Positions 11,310-22,544 of a stretch of DNA of 64,000 nucleotides are shown in pieces (position 1 is the first letter of the stretch; every line of letters begins with the position of its first letter). The stretch is from NCBI GenBank assembly GCA_947095585.1, contig OX352761.1:56776432-56840431 (forward strand), in the 5' to 3' direction. The position numbers and the translations under genes were made by a program. The notes under the pieces are model-generated. The model saw nothing but the letters and a program-made list of their open reading frames with translations. It was not told where the DNA came from and searched no databases. The stretch comes from Nephrocerus scutellatus (lineage: Eukaryota > Arthropoda > Insecta > Diptera > Pipunculidae).

Positions 11310-11960
11310 AAGAAGATTGCAATGTCGGCTATGTCTACTTCGAACGAAGCGACATCGACTACGGATACGGAACGAAATAAAACTGATCGAGAAAAAAAAA
11401 GCAGAACATCCAGAAGCCTGAGCCGGTGCCGTCTACTTCAAACGAAGCGACATTGACTTCACATTCAATGGAAGGAACAAGTGCAGCAAAGAGGATTGCT
11501 ATTTCAGCTGTGGAGCGAAATAGAGCTTATCGAAAGAAAAAAAACAGGACATCCAGCAGCCTGAACCGGTGCCGTCTACATCAAACCAAGCTACATTGAC
11601 TTCACATGCAATGGAAGGAACAAATGCAACGAAGAAGATTGCAACGGCTACAGAGCGAAATAGAGCTTAACGAGAGAGAAAAAAGCAGAACATCAAGCAG
11701 CCTGAGCCGGTGCCGTCTACTTCAAACGAAGCAACATTGACTTCACATTCAATCGAAGGAAAAAGTGCAGCAAAGAGGATTGCTAATTTGGCTGTGAAGC
11801 GAAATAGAGCTTATCAAGAGAAAAATCAGCAGAACTTCAAGCAGAATGAGCCGGTGCCGTCTACTTCAAACGAAGCAACATTGACTTCACATTCAATGGA
11901 AGGAACAAATGCAGCGAAGAAGAGAACAGAGCGAAATAGAGCTTATCGAGAAAATAAAAG
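11310..11960 (+). repeat. 143-bp tandem repeat, about five units
   Basis: The block CCGGTGCCGTCTAC recurs at about 11,423, 11,565, 11,706 and 11,851, spaced 140 to 145 bases. Each unit encodes a peptide of the type PSTSNEATLTSHSMEGTNAA followed by a basic ERNRAYRE stretch. Earlier units contain stops; the last two read through in frame into the Helitron N-terminus. Confidence 0.85.
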
Positions 11961-13680
11961 CAGAACATCAAGCAGAACGTCGAGCAGGCAGGCTCAGGAC
12001 CCAAAGCGACCTTTACAAATGAAGGGATATCGACACGAGAAACGCGCGCGTTTTATAACGAACGGGAAAACATGACTGCTATCAACAAAAGGCAAAACTG
12101 GGAAAACAAGTGGGCTCATTCGAATGCGCGTTTCAAAATGAGATTCACTGAGAAACAATTCGGATACAACTGTTAGATGTGCGATTGGTTGTGGTTTCAT
12201 AAAGACTTGACACCAGCGACCGCAAAACACATTGAAGCAATTATTAACTGGCATAATACTGCCTATGGACCAATTAGAAATAATAAGGTCAAAATATCTT
12301 CTTTGTTCTAATTGCAAAAGTTCATTGTTACGTGGTAAGATGACGAGTTTGGCAAAGGTAAATGGATTCATGTATCCAGAGAAACCTGCCAGACTGCCTA
12401 CCCTCGATCCCATTAGCGAACGTTGATTTTCACCAAGATTGCCTTTTATGCAAGTGCGCCGTTTGCGATATGATTTTGCCTACGGTATTGTCGGCCAAGT
12501 AATTAACGTGCCTGTAAATGTTCCGTAAATGGTTAATTGCCTTCCTAGACGACTCGAAGAAGATCAAACTATTAATATAAATATTAAACGAAACTTGGCA
12601 CATAAATCCGTTTACTTAAGGGGTCATGTAAACAAACGAACCATTCGTACATGGTTGGAGGTATTACAAAGGTCTGTACCGGTTGTATGATATCAAATTA
12701 GATTTGTCTCGTTTGAATTCGATCGGAGAACATGAGCAAACAAACCGAAGATTGATAGATCCGATAGATATAGAGGATATGCGTGCTGACACAGCTTCAG
12801 AGTCCGAGGTACTATCGGCTAGACAGCATACAATGATTTGGAATGAAGACGACTGTTTGGATATTGCACCGGGGCACAAAGCCACACCGCTTAACATAAT
12901 ATATGATAAGCACGCAGAGGAATCGTCATTCCCCTCGGTTTCAAGAAAGGTGAACAGAGAAAATATAACATGAACGTTTCGGTTACACCTTATATGATGG
13001 CCACCAGTGAGATTCGTCGAGCGGATCAACGCAGCGCTACTCCACAGAAAGTGTTGTATGTTGCGGTGAAGATATTACGCTTGCGAATGGTTGAAGGAAT
13101 ATATAACACTTTCAGATCAATTTCCGCCACTGAGAACGTTACACGTCGAATGTTAGAGGACAGGGAGTACCTGGAAAACTGTTTGGAAAAGAATTTGGCA
13201 TTCTGAAAGTATGTACCCAATTCTGTGCAATACTGGTCAAGTCGCAAGAGAGATCTTTTTGCAATGATTCGACAACTTGGCAAACCGACGATGTTCCTGA
13301 CGCTTAGCGCAAACGAAAAAGATGGCCAGCATTTCTTAATTTATTGAATAGATTAAGTGCACGATTTCCCGGTGTCGATGCGGAATCGATGAATCGATCA
13401 CAGCGGTGTACCCTCGTCAGTGAGGATCCGGTTACTTGTTGTATTTACTTTTACAAATTGGTTGACTGTTTTATGAACATGTTGTAATCGCAGTACCATT
13501 ACAATCCGTTCGGTTGTTACAAAGTCTTGGATTTCTTTACACGAATAGAATTTCAACACAGGGGTAGCCCACACGCTCATATTTTGTTGTGGCTTAACAA
13601 CGATCCCAAAGAGAATATTTGTGAAGAAATGCCAAACACGATTGCGTTGATCGAGACACTGTGCAAGAGTTAGAGGCTAT
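11710..13680 (+). pseudogene. Helitron N-terminal region and Rep domain (right copy)
   Basis: Frame 11,710-12,075 (121 codons) is a repeated Ser/Thr-rich and basic region that runs into the inverted arm. Further pieces are 12,232-12,426 with NGFMYPEKPARLPTLDPISE, then 12,683-12,973 and 12,970-13,206. The HUH motif follows: at about 13,557-13,595 the frame reads HRGSPHAHILLWL, with the two metal-binding histidines as H-A-H. Helitron Rep nicks and rejoins single strands. Stops and frameshifts separate the blocks, so no full protein can be made. Confidence 0.82.
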
Positions 13681-14708
13681 CTATCTGGCGGAATTCGTAG
13701 CCTGGTATATCAAAACATGACTGTCCCGATGAGGATGGAGTTGTAGAAAACAACGACAATATCGGTGAGGAAGAGGGTGTGCAAGCACCGAGAAATATTG
13801 GCAACCGTGATTACCGAAAATGAGCTCAGTCTCGAGTTATTCGCTGTAGGCACTACAAATTGGATGACACGGTGAATTATAAAAGGGAGATGGTCCTGCT
13901 ATATGTGCCGTTTCGCAGCGAACTTGTGGAAATCTTAGACAGAAACCATTTTCTCGAACTGTACGATATTAATGAGCAGATCATTATGGAGCGTCAACGT
14001 CTGTTCGAAGCAAATGTGAACATTGAGCAGTTGATGGCGGAAATATTGGCCTTGTGCGTTCTCGGTGAAAATGACAACCACACCGAAAGACCAGAGGAAC
14101 CAGTAACGCGCAACGAATTAGTAGAACAACTGCTTGGAGAAGACGGCGCCGAAAACGACGATGACTTAAAATTCGTTGAAGCTCGTACCGGTATATCAGC
14201 TGTGCGTAATCGCTCAAATGTAATGTCAAAACTGAGTTACTGCGAAATGTTGCGGAGCACGAATCCAGAACAGCGCGAACTTATTCTTGAAGCCATTCAT
14301 CGGATGCACAATTCCGACTCAGAACCGCTGCAAATTTTCTTCACTGGGTCGGCGGGATGTGGAAAAATGTGTAATGCATATGTGGCTTGTGCGAGCACTG
14401 GGAAAGCGGCAGTGGCGATTAATGGAACTACAGTTTACTCGGCTTTTCGTTTGAGTTTGTCCAGACAGGCGTCTGCGCTTCGAACCGAAGTTCTTCACGG
14501 CTACCGGAACATGTTTGTCGGAGTGAAGTGCATTGTAATCGACGAAATTAGCATGCTTAGTGCTACAGTGTTGCAGAAAACCAATGAGAGTTGCAACAGA
14601 TTACCGCAACTTACGACAAACCGTTTGGTGGCTTACACATTTATCTCTGTGGAGATTTCAGGCAACTGCCACCAGTGCGGGCATCTCCATGCTACTCTAC
14701 ACCGGTGA
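12018..14708. repeat. inverted repeat, right arm (2.69 kb)
   Basis: Partner of 8141-10,833 in opposite orientation. The arms are separated by 1,184 bases, so the DNA could fold into a very long hairpin. The Helitron on this arm is cut off inside its helicase, exactly where the homology ends. Confidence 0.92.
13860..14708 (+). pseudogene. Helitron PIF1-like helicase, N-terminal half (right copy)
   Basis: An open frame of 282 codons begins with the linker VNYKREMVLLYVPFRSELVE and an acidic region around residues 85-105. The ATPase core follows, with GSAGCGKM near residue 165 and CIVIDEISMLSATVLQ near residue 230. A frameshift near 14,590 scrambles the part that in the left copy reads GGLHIYLCGDFRQLPP. 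The coding sequence ends with the inverted arm. Compared with the left copy, this stretch keeps the frame across the linker, so the two copies decayed independently after duplication. Confidence 0.85.
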
Positions 14709-14741
14709 AAAAAATAAATGGGATAAAATAGTAATTATATT

Positions 14742-15384
14742 TAGTGTTGGTAGGACACGATTTTAAAATGAGTTTGTATGAGTAACTCATTTTCAAAAAT
14801 GTATTGGGACATTGTACCACCTCAAATGAGGTGTGCAGAATATGCCTCATATGAGGTATGAGAATTTGCCTCATTTGAGGTGTGTTGAATTTGTCTCAAA
14901 TGAGGAGTGTGTAATATGCATTGAACTAGTGGTTCTATTCAGAATGCACCAATCTGAAATTAGAACCAATGCATTCAGTTCTTAAGGATTAAGTATATTT
15001 TCTGCTTATAAGTAGATGTTCATTGATCATCCATATAGAATATAGGGACTATACTCTACAGCTAGAGAGAGATACAATTGAACACAATTTCGGGCACATT
15101 CAACACGAAATGCAAATACAACACAACAGACAAGACTGTCCCTTTCGTTTTCACATTGAGGTGTGTTGAATTTGCTTCAAATGCATTAGTATAATACGAT
15201 TGTAGTCTCTCAAATGAGGTGTGAGTTGTGTATTGTGTTTTTGTGTAGCTGGGACATAAATTGAGGTACCTCTTACGTCCTACTACAAATTAGTTGGTAC
15301 AAAACAAAATTTTGAGTTGTTGTGACATCTCAACTCATTGTATGGAACATTTGTACCAACTCATGTATGAGTTACCCAACACTA
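14742..15384. mobile_element. hAT-type MITE with 8-bp target duplication
   Basis: The element starts TAGTGTTGG and ends CCAACACTA, and is flanked by the direct repeat ATTATATT at 14,734-14,741 and 15,385-15,392. An 8-bp duplication with T/CA-type ends fits the hAT superfamily. Length is 643 bp and no transposase is encoded. The terminal inverted repeat is perfect for 9 bp and patchy further in. The sequence around the target is similar to 23,484-23,530, which lacks the insertion, so an empty-site relative is present in the same window. Confidence 0.85.
14821..14912. repeat. palindromic CCTCAAATGAGG-type repeats inside the MITE
   Basis: Four units about 25 bp apart contain CCTCAAATGAGG, CCTCATATGAGG, CCTCATTTGAGG and CTCAAATGAGGA. 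CCTCATATGAGG is a perfect palindrome. Single further copies occur at about 15,160 and 15,210. They may be subterminal repeats of the kind bound by transposases, but this is inference. Confidence 0.7.
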
Positions 15385-15392
15385 ATTATATT

Positions 15393-16380
15393 GAGCGGTG
15401 ATTTCAGCACAAGCACTGATTGACTTATTACACGATAAATTGAAATTGAAAATTAATAATGATAAAAGAATATCAACTTCAATAACTGGAACAACTTTCG
15501 ACACAGTATTTTATAAATATTAAGATATACTCCAATACCAAATTTTTTATATTACTTTAGGTAAAACAACATAAACGCATTATTTCATCTTTGATTCCAG
15601 TAGCACCTAAAGATATATTTTCGTCGCATAATTGCATCTGTTAAAATTTAAAATTTATATTTTGGAAAAATTGTAAACTTTGCAAAAATATCATTATTAT
15701 TATGTTTCTCAAAAACATTGTGTATCTCCAGTTATCGTCAGCATTAGAAAAAAAAAAACAAAACCATAATAAAAAACAACCCGAAAAAATTAAAGTTTGT
15801 CGTGTAAATACTTTAATCGAAAATACACAAGTGTGCAAAGTTTAAATAAAATCGAGTTACATTTAAAAAAAAATTGCGAGATGTGTTCTCAACACGACTA
15901 TCTTTTACGGACGAGGTCAGAATTTTCAGTAAATGTATATTTAATTTTTTTTTTAATTTTTTGCACTTAACAGATTTATCATAAGTGCTTTACTTTTTGA
16001 GACATTTGAAAAAACTAGAAAAACTGTACAAGTAAACTGCCGATTGGCCGATTTCTCCAAAAATCAACTGGGACCCCACAATTTACGTAACTGCAGTAAA
16101 TAACAAAAGTAGTTTCTCTGTTAACACACTACTGTTTTAAATAAATATGAATTTTCATATCCACAAATTCAGCCTTCTGGTCTGTAGAATGGGCACAAAC
16201 ACACGGAGTCTTTTTTTGCTTTTTCTGACTCAGGAGATACGAAAATATGTGAATCTGCAAAAATCCCGAATTCGAAAATTTTCCTTTTGTAAAAGAAAGT
16301 AAAAGTTTTGTATATCAGAGAAACACAAGTACATATATAAAATTTAAAGAAAATTGTCAAAAATTTTTACAGTGGCCTAA
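15393..16380. other. AT-rich, no gene seen
   Basis: Very AT-rich sequence with many homopolymer runs. Only short, low-complexity reading frames occur. No recognisable element or structured RNA is seen. Confidence 0.4.
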
Positions 16381-16795
16381 AATTTTTTACTAAAAGTGTT
16401 GTCCATTAAAGACACACAGGTGTTTAAAATTTGAAGAAAATCGGGTTAATTTTGAAAAAATTTATATGGACACCCTTCGGGCCTATACAAAGTTTCGTCC
16501 ACCGAAGATACACGGGTGTTTAAAATTTGAAGAAAATCGGGCTAAGTTTTAAAAAATTGCATGGGCACTCCTCGGGCCTCAGAACCCAATTATTTAAAAA
16601 AATTTACAGAAAGTTTTGTACATCTGAGATGTAGAAAATCAAGTAAATTTTGTAAAATATTTGTATGGGAGCCCCCAGACCCCGAGTAAATTTTAATAGA
16701 AAGTGTTGTCACAGGTTATACACATGTGTGCTAAGTTTGAATAAAAACGGGATTTAGGAAATGGGTTAAACATTTATCACAAGATTTGGTGTGCC
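16381..16795. repeat. degenerate dispersed repeat
   Basis: Several units of roughly 100 bp share GTTGTCCATTAAAGACACAC, TTTAAAATTTGAAGAAAATC and a following GGGCCT block. The final unit, near AAAGTGTTGTCACAGG and GGGATTTAGGAAATGGGTTA, has relatives at 19,410-19,480 and 21,490-21,570. The element type is unknown and no coding sequence is present. Confidence 0.5.
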
Positions 16796-16826
16796 AGTCC
16801 GCCAGCCAGCCAGCCAGACAGCCAGT
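16794..16826. repeat. (CCAG)n microsatellite
   Basis: A short run of CCAG/CCAGA units. It marks the end of the dispersed repeat to its left. Confidence 0.75.
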
Positions 16827-17039
16827 CACGGGCACGCGAAGTTAATATAAAGAATTTAAAAACTAAAATTTTGACGTGTCAACGTCTCACTACAAGGTAT
16901 AAGGGGGTGCATGTTCAAAAAGTAAAATGTTAAGTGATACACTACTGTGATCAACAGAAGTGAGACACTATTAAATGTCCCACTGTTGTGGTCACTGTTA
17001 AGTGAGACACTGTCAATGTTAAGTGAGACACTGTCAGTA

Positions 17040-18345
17040 CTTTGGGAACTAAGCCATTTCCCAAGCGATTCGCATGAAATTCGGAATGTAGGACTACGAT
17101 GCGACTTGCTATTCTTGCTATGGAAATTAAGGAATATGATCCTTATTGTCTGGAATTTCGGGAACAAAGCAACTTCTCAAGCGATTCGCATGAAATTCGG
17201 AATGTAGGACTAAGATGTGACTATAAGATTTTTTCCTATGGAAATTCTGGAATATAATCATTATTGTCTGGAATTTCTGGAACAAAGCAATTTCTCAAGC
17301 AAGATGTGACTAAGATGTGACTATAAGATTTCTTCCTATGGAACTTCTGGATTATGATCATTATTGTCTGGAATTTCTGTAACAAAGCAATTTCTCAAGC
17401 GATCCGCATGAAATTCGGAATGTAGGACTAAGACGTGACTATAAGATTTCTTCCTATGGAAATTATGGAATATGATCATTATTATCTGGAATATCTGGTG
17501 CAAAGCAATTTTTCAAGCGATTTGCATGAAATTCGGAATGTAGGACTAAGATGTGACTATAAGATTTTTTCCTATGAAAATTCTGGAATATGATCATTAT
17601 TGTCTGGAATTTCTGGAGCAAATCAACTTTTCAAGCGATTCGCACGAAATTCGGAATGTGTGACTAAGATGTGACTATAAGATTTCTTCCTATGGAAGTT
17701 CTGGAATATGATCATTATTGTCTGGAATTTCTGGAACAAAGCAATTTTTCAAGCGATTCGCATGATATTTGTAATGTAGGACTAAGATGTGACTATAAGA
17801 TTTCTTACTATGGAAACTCTGGAATATGATCAATATGGTCTGGAATTTCTGGAGCAAATCAATTTCTCAAGATTCACATGAAATTCGGAATGTAGGACTA
17901 AGATGTGACTATAAGATTTCTTCCTATGGAAACTCTGGAATATGATCATTATTGTCTAGAATTTCTGGAATAAAGCAATTTTTCAAGCGATTCGCATGAA
18001 ATTCGGAATGTAGGACTAAGATGTGACTATAAGATTTCTTCCTATGGAAACTCTGCAATATGATCAATATGGTCTGGAATTTCTGGAACACAGCAAATTC
18101 TCAAGCGATTCGCATGAAATTCTGAATGTTGGACTAAGATGTAACTATAAGATTTCTTCCTTTGGAACTTCTGGAATCTGATCATTATTGTCTGGAATTT
18201 CGGGAACAAAGCAATTTTTTAAGCGATTCGCATGAAATTCGGAATGTAGGACTTAGATGCGAATATAAGACTTGTCCCTATGGAAATTCTGGCTTATGGT
18301 CATTATGGTCTGAAATTTCGGGAACTAAGCAATTTATCAAGCGAC
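17040..18345 (+). repeat. 118-bp satellite array, about eleven units
   Basis: The block GAATGTAGGACTAAGATG recurs at about 17,083, 17,200, 17,418, 17,536, 17,654, 17,772, 17,888, 18,006, 18,124 and 18,242. The step is 116-118 bp, with one shortened unit near 17,300. Units also share CTGGAATATGATCATTATTG and CAAGCGATTCGCATGAAATT. Units differ by scattered substitutions, so the array is not newly expanded. Degenerate single units lie at 23,060-23,310 (reverse) and 49,195-49,345. Confidence 0.92.
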
Positions 18346-18392
18346 TCGTGCCTTTTAATTTAATCGTAATATTGGGCACAACGTCAAAGAAT

Positions 18393-18760
18393 TTCACTTT
18401 TCAGCAAATGCAGTAAAGAAAAATCGACTGCGCAGTTTACGCAGCTACTTAAAATTGGATGCAAATAGCAAAATGTAAATGTCAAATTGTCGCCCTAAAA
18501 GCAGACTGTAAGTCGGTTCAAAATATAGCCGCAATTTCGTGCATACCGACTGCCTGCCATTTTTGTGCAGCACAAGCTGCGCAGCTACTTAATTCTTTAC
18601 CGCAGCCGTAGTGATAGTATAGTCTCTGTTCATTTGCTATCAGTGGTCTGGTCTGCTCTTTCTATCAACATTGTATAAAATGTGAGTGAGTGCTTTTGTG
18701 TGTGGTCGTGTAACAGAAAAAAATACTACTATAAGTTACAAAAAAAGAGGCATAATATAT
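18393..18760 (+). repeat. left arm of a distant inverted repeat
   Basis: Contains CTGCGCAGTTTACGCAG and GTGCAGCACAAGCTGCGCAG. Its reverse complement is at 25,565-25,850 and, beyond the inserted Jockey element, at 44,051-44,115. A further weaker inverted match joins 19,128-19,200 and 25,380-25,450. The arms would enclose about 7 kb. This resembles a foldback-type element or two inverted copies of one repeat. Confidence 0.7.
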
Positions 18761-20135
18761 TTAATAATTTAATAATTTTTTTTATTTAATCGTATTGCTT
18801 AATTATATACTTAATTTAATCGCAAGTAATTTAAAAAGTTAATTTAAAATTATAATATAAATATTTGCCAATAGAATAGAATGAAGCAAACATCTACTGC
18901 ACATGGGGTAGTATAGTCTCTGTTAATGGTGTTCTATCGGTGCTCTGTATGTATACAGTAACCAGAGTGAAGTTCGATTGCTGGTTTGATGTTCGATCGT
19001 AAGTTGGATGTCTGCCACTGAACAACGAATCTACCTACCATCGACCATTGAGTCAACCATCAAACATCATACATGGCATTAAGCATCGGTTTAAAATAAC
19101 TATTCGTTAAATTACAGAAATAAGAGAACAATGCAAAAGAAATTTAATGAGAAATAATTGGCCTGCATGTTTCAAAGCGACATTCTTACCATACCATTTC
19201 GAAGCATGCGCAACACTACTCACTACTTTTCTCTTCTAATTTAATTTAGAACTACTCAAATTTTTTATGAGTTGAAACCAAAAGCTGCATTACTGTGTTT
19301 GGGCAGTAATATGCAATATGCAGCAACTTCACAGTTAGTGGTTATGAACATTAAAATTCGCTTATAAATAATTTATATTTATATATTGTCGTCGTCGTCG
19401 AAGATACTCATTGTGTGAAGGGTTTGAATACAATGTGGTTTTAGGAAGTAGATTAAATATAGATCACAAGATTTGGCCAGCCACAATCAAAGAAATATAC
19501 ACATCTAGAAAAATACCGTATTGTATTGAAAGGAAATTTCAGAACCAATTATTCTAAAAACAATTAGAAAATTGTACCGTGCATTAGATATTATTTGATT
19601 TCGTATTATTTATACGTACAATAGGTTTTTGTTAGTGCAATGATAAGCACACAAATAAGATTTTAATAAGCACTGAACGGCGGACAACCTGTATATTTCC
19701 TATATTTCCAAAAGGATTTACGGATAAAAAGAATTATTCAAATAAATACAGATTAAAAAACGGAGCTTTTTGTTTGCGATAATATAAAATTTAAATTGAA
19801 AATAATTTAATGTATTAAAGCAATGTGGTGTTTAATTAAAAAAGATTTGGAATGGATGTGTTTATATAAATTTCGCAAAAATTTATTTATTATTATATAG
19901 ATTAAAGAATACATACATTACATACATCTCATATGCACACTTGAGTGCATGACGATTTTTTGGGTAGATTTATAATATTGAATAGAAGTAAACGGAGCAG
20001 ATTTAACACTTGCATCGAAATCAAAACATTCTCTAGAGAAAGACCTACAGGTAGTGAAAAGAGTAAGAAAAGAAAGTTTGTATTCGTGAGAAACAGAAGA
20101 ATTGTATATGGTTTTTTCCCTGTTATTACTTACCC
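18761..20135. other. AT-rich, no gene seen
   Basis: Low-complexity AT sequence. Positions 19,128-19,200 pair with 25,380-25,450, and 19,325-19,370 pair with 22,540-22,595. The only other mark is a short (GTC)n run at about 19,387. No coding region is supported. Confidence 0.4.
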
Positions 20136-20260
20136 AAAACCTTCTCTTTTGACTTACCTAATAGCAAAACCTTCTCTATAGATAATTAAACCTTCTCTAT
20201 AGAAAGCCCAACTGTATGCATCCTAATGCTGTAAACCAATCCCAAACGCGTCTGCAGCAT
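20136..20260. mobile_element. fragment of the CAAAACCTTCTC-TIR MITE family
   Basis: Three tries of the terminal sequence (AAAACCTTCTCT) stand close together, followed by the internal block TAATGCTGTAAACCAATC and AAACGCGTCTGC. It matches the end of the complete elements at 24,212-24,482 and 24,508-25,035. It is broken and has no target duplication. Confidence 0.65.
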
Positions 20261-20596
20261 CTTGTCGCTTGCCACTTGTGTGTTGTGTTTCTGCTTCTAT
20301 TTTTCTTAAACATATTGAATTTTCTCTTTCTAATCACTACTGTATCGTTTCGTTCAAATAAGTTTACAGAATAGAAAAGCAAATGAAATTCTATTATCAA
20401 GCAGAACCTAGAGAAAGTTATTACAATTTTATGAACTCATTAAAGCGTCAAGTGCTGTCGTTACAGAGAAAATGCATTTTAGAATACCATTAGTGTGCTA
20501 CAGGCGAAGGGTAAGATTAAGGCATAAATTTTGTATTTATATAATCTCACATATACTCACACTTCAGTGAATCACAATTTTTCAATTTATAATAAA
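20261..20596. other. no gene seen
   Basis: AT-rich sequence between MITE remnants and the Helitron. No feature could be supported. Confidence 0.35.
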
Positions 20597-21252
20597 CTAG
20601 CTGTTTCCGGGTGATTTGCTACGCGCCCACTGACGCCACGCCCACTTACACCCGCGTTTCCCGGCTGCCCCATCCCACTGACCCCCGCCCACCGACCTCC
20701 TGTCCGCTGACCACCCACCCATGACCTCATACACACTGACCCACCGCCCACTGAACTCACACCCACTGACCTCACACCCACTGACCTCCCGCCCACTGAC
20801 CTCCCACCCATTGACCTCATACACGCTGACCCAGCGCCCACTGAACTCGCACCCACTGACTTCCCGCCCACTGACGCCACGCCCACTTACACCCGCGTTT
20901 CCCGGCTGCTCCATCCCACAGACCCACGCACACTGACCCACCGCCCACTGACCCACTGACCCCCGCCCACTGACCACCCACCCACTGACCACTGGAGGTG
21001 TGAATTTGAGCCAAATCGTTCCATCGGTCGAACGGTTCTCTAGATATCATCAAAAAATCCGTTCAATACAAAATGTATGAGAAAATTAATTTTCTACATA
21101 ATTTTTTTTGGTGAATTTTTCCGATGTTTTAATAGTTATTATGCTATTCCTGGCGGAGACAAATCCAACAAAACAAAAATCATAAAAATCAGTCCAGCCG
21201 TTCTCGAGTTATAAATGGTGTAACTAACCCGACTTTGTTTTATATATATAGA
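20597..21252 (-). mobile_element. non-autonomous Helitron, 656 bp
   Basis: On the minus strand it begins TCTATATATATAAAACAAAG after a host A (21,253) and ends AACAGCTAG followed by a host T (20,596). TC at the start, CTRR at the end and insertion between A and T are the hallmarks of Helitrons. The 5' part, with GTCGGGTTAGTTACACC and ACTCGAGAACGGCTGG, is coherent. The expected hairpin next to the CTAG end is weak. The 3' half is filled with a minisatellite. It encodes no helicase. Confidence 0.82.
20627..20997. repeat. CCCACTGACC minisatellite inside the Helitron
   Basis: About thirty variants of a 10-20 bp motif (CGCCCACTGACC, CACCCACTGACC, CGCCCACTGAAC) in tandem. Higher-order repetition is visible: a block with CACGCCCACTTACACCCGCG occurs at about 20,640 and again at about 20,878. 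It makes long Ser/Gly/Val-rich frames on the minus strand that I regard as meaningless. Confidence 0.85.
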
Positions 21253-21285
21253 TGAAATAAACAGAGCAGCACTAACACTTACATC

Positions 21286-21420
21286 GAAATCAAAACCTTC
21301 TCTAGAGATATACAAACTGTACGCATACTAATGCAGTTCAAAAATACCCAAATCCATAACCTTCTCTACAGATTGGGCTTTCTCAAGAGAGAGGTTATCG
21401 ATGAATCGCTGCTCAGGCGC
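21286..21420. mobile_element. MITE-family fragments
   Basis: AAAACCTTCTCTAGAGATAT, CATACTAATGCAGTTC and TAACCTTCTCTACAGATTGG are diverged terminal and internal blocks of the element family described at 24,212. The arrangement suggests an old, internally deleted copy. Confidence 0.55.
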
Positions 21421-21904
21421 ATATTTAAAATCTTTGTTTTTCCTTAGTTCTCTAATTATTATATTTCATCGAAGAGTTATTTGGCGCGTTCAAAATTTCT
21501 AGAAAGTGTTGTTGTCACAGGTAAACATGTATGCAAAGCTTTAATATAAATAGGGATTTGGGAAGTGAATTAAAAAAGAAAATATTTAATACAAATTCAA
21601 CACACCTCAGGAAATAACACATCAAATTTACAATATAATAATATAATAAACAAGATTAGGTAATACCCAATAAAAAAAAGGGACATACCTTGAGAATTAG
21701 TTTTTGCTTTACTGCCAAGCTTGTTGCTAGATTTCCAGATATTTAGAAAATCGCAGAAAATTGAAATTGGCGGCGTTTTTAATACCAGTGTCCTTTTTCA
21801 CTAAATTATATTTTTTTTAATTTTTCACCTTTACTCACACCTTTGAAAAGATCTTCACAAACGTATTATGAAAACTGAATGTTTGGCTATATGTAATTGA
21901 TTTA
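21421..21904. other. no gene seen
   Basis: AT-rich. Positions 21,490-21,570 match the dispersed repeat at 16,600-16,790. No coding sequence. Confidence 0.4.
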
Positions 21905-22200
21905 CATTTCAGCCACAACCTTCTCTACAGAAAGCCCAACTGTTCCGGTGATACACAGGTGCATGCTTAGAAAAATCCCAAATGTTTCCTATGTATTGAT
22001 AATCAACTAAAGAGCAAAATCCATATAAAATTTTTCTGTTTCCCATGCGTTTCTCGCTCTTTGCGACTGCTTATTTTTATACCCTGTATTCATATCCCAC
22101 AAACACAGACGCGTTTGGGATTGGCTTACAGCATTAAGATGCGTACAGTTGTTCCGATCGTACACAGATAAATGCTTAGATTTACGCTTGCAACTTGTAA
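21905..22200. mobile_element. old copy of the CAAAACCTTCTC-TIR MITE
   Basis: It starts ACAACCTTCTCTACAGAAAG and holds the same internal order as the complete element: a TGTTCCGGT-type block, AAAGAGCAAAATCCATATAA, CGTTTCTCGCTCTTTGCGAC, a CACAAACACA block and TTACAGCATTAAGATGCGTA. The right terminal repeat is replaced by a second copy of the GTTCCGATCGTACACAGATA block. Confidence 0.7.
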
Positions 22201-22544
22201 ATGGCCTTGCTTCTTTTTTATAACATTTTTAATATACCTATATATATAGAAGTAAATACGACTACTCGTAGATGTAAAGAATTTAAAAAACGCATTGCAC
22301 ATTCATGGCTTATGTAATTCTTGTATCAAGTTGAACCTAGAGTATAGTTTTTAAAATTTAATGAGTTGCACACTTAAGTGCTCTCGTGATGAAGGTCGAT
22401 TCATTAATAATGCTTATTAGTTTGAGTAATGATTATCAGCGCAATGATGACGCTTCGTAACGTAGAAATTATTAAGGAAAATTTTCTTCTATAATAATAA
22501 AAAATATAGGACATTCCTACGACAGGCATCACATACAATAAAAT
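22201..22544. other. no gene seen
   Basis: AT-rich filler without recognised repeats or reading frames. Confidence 0.35.

Larger units (their letters stand above)
11100..14708 (+). mobile_element. Helitron relic, right copy, truncated in the helicase
   Basis: The plus strand carries the 5' region with repeats, the N-terminal block, the Rep domain and the first half of the helicase. The 3' part is missing after 14,708. It is oriented head to head with the left copy. The 5' boundary is an estimate, since no clear TC start could be picked out in the AT-rich spacer. Confidence 0.8.

Noticed and set aside
17040..18345. CRISPR-like array
   Set aside because: Units are contiguous long repeats without unique spacers, in a eukaryotic sequence.
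20587..20992. Gly/Ser/Val-rich frames on the minus strand
   Set aside because: They lie wholly in the minisatellite of the Helitron and in several frames at once.
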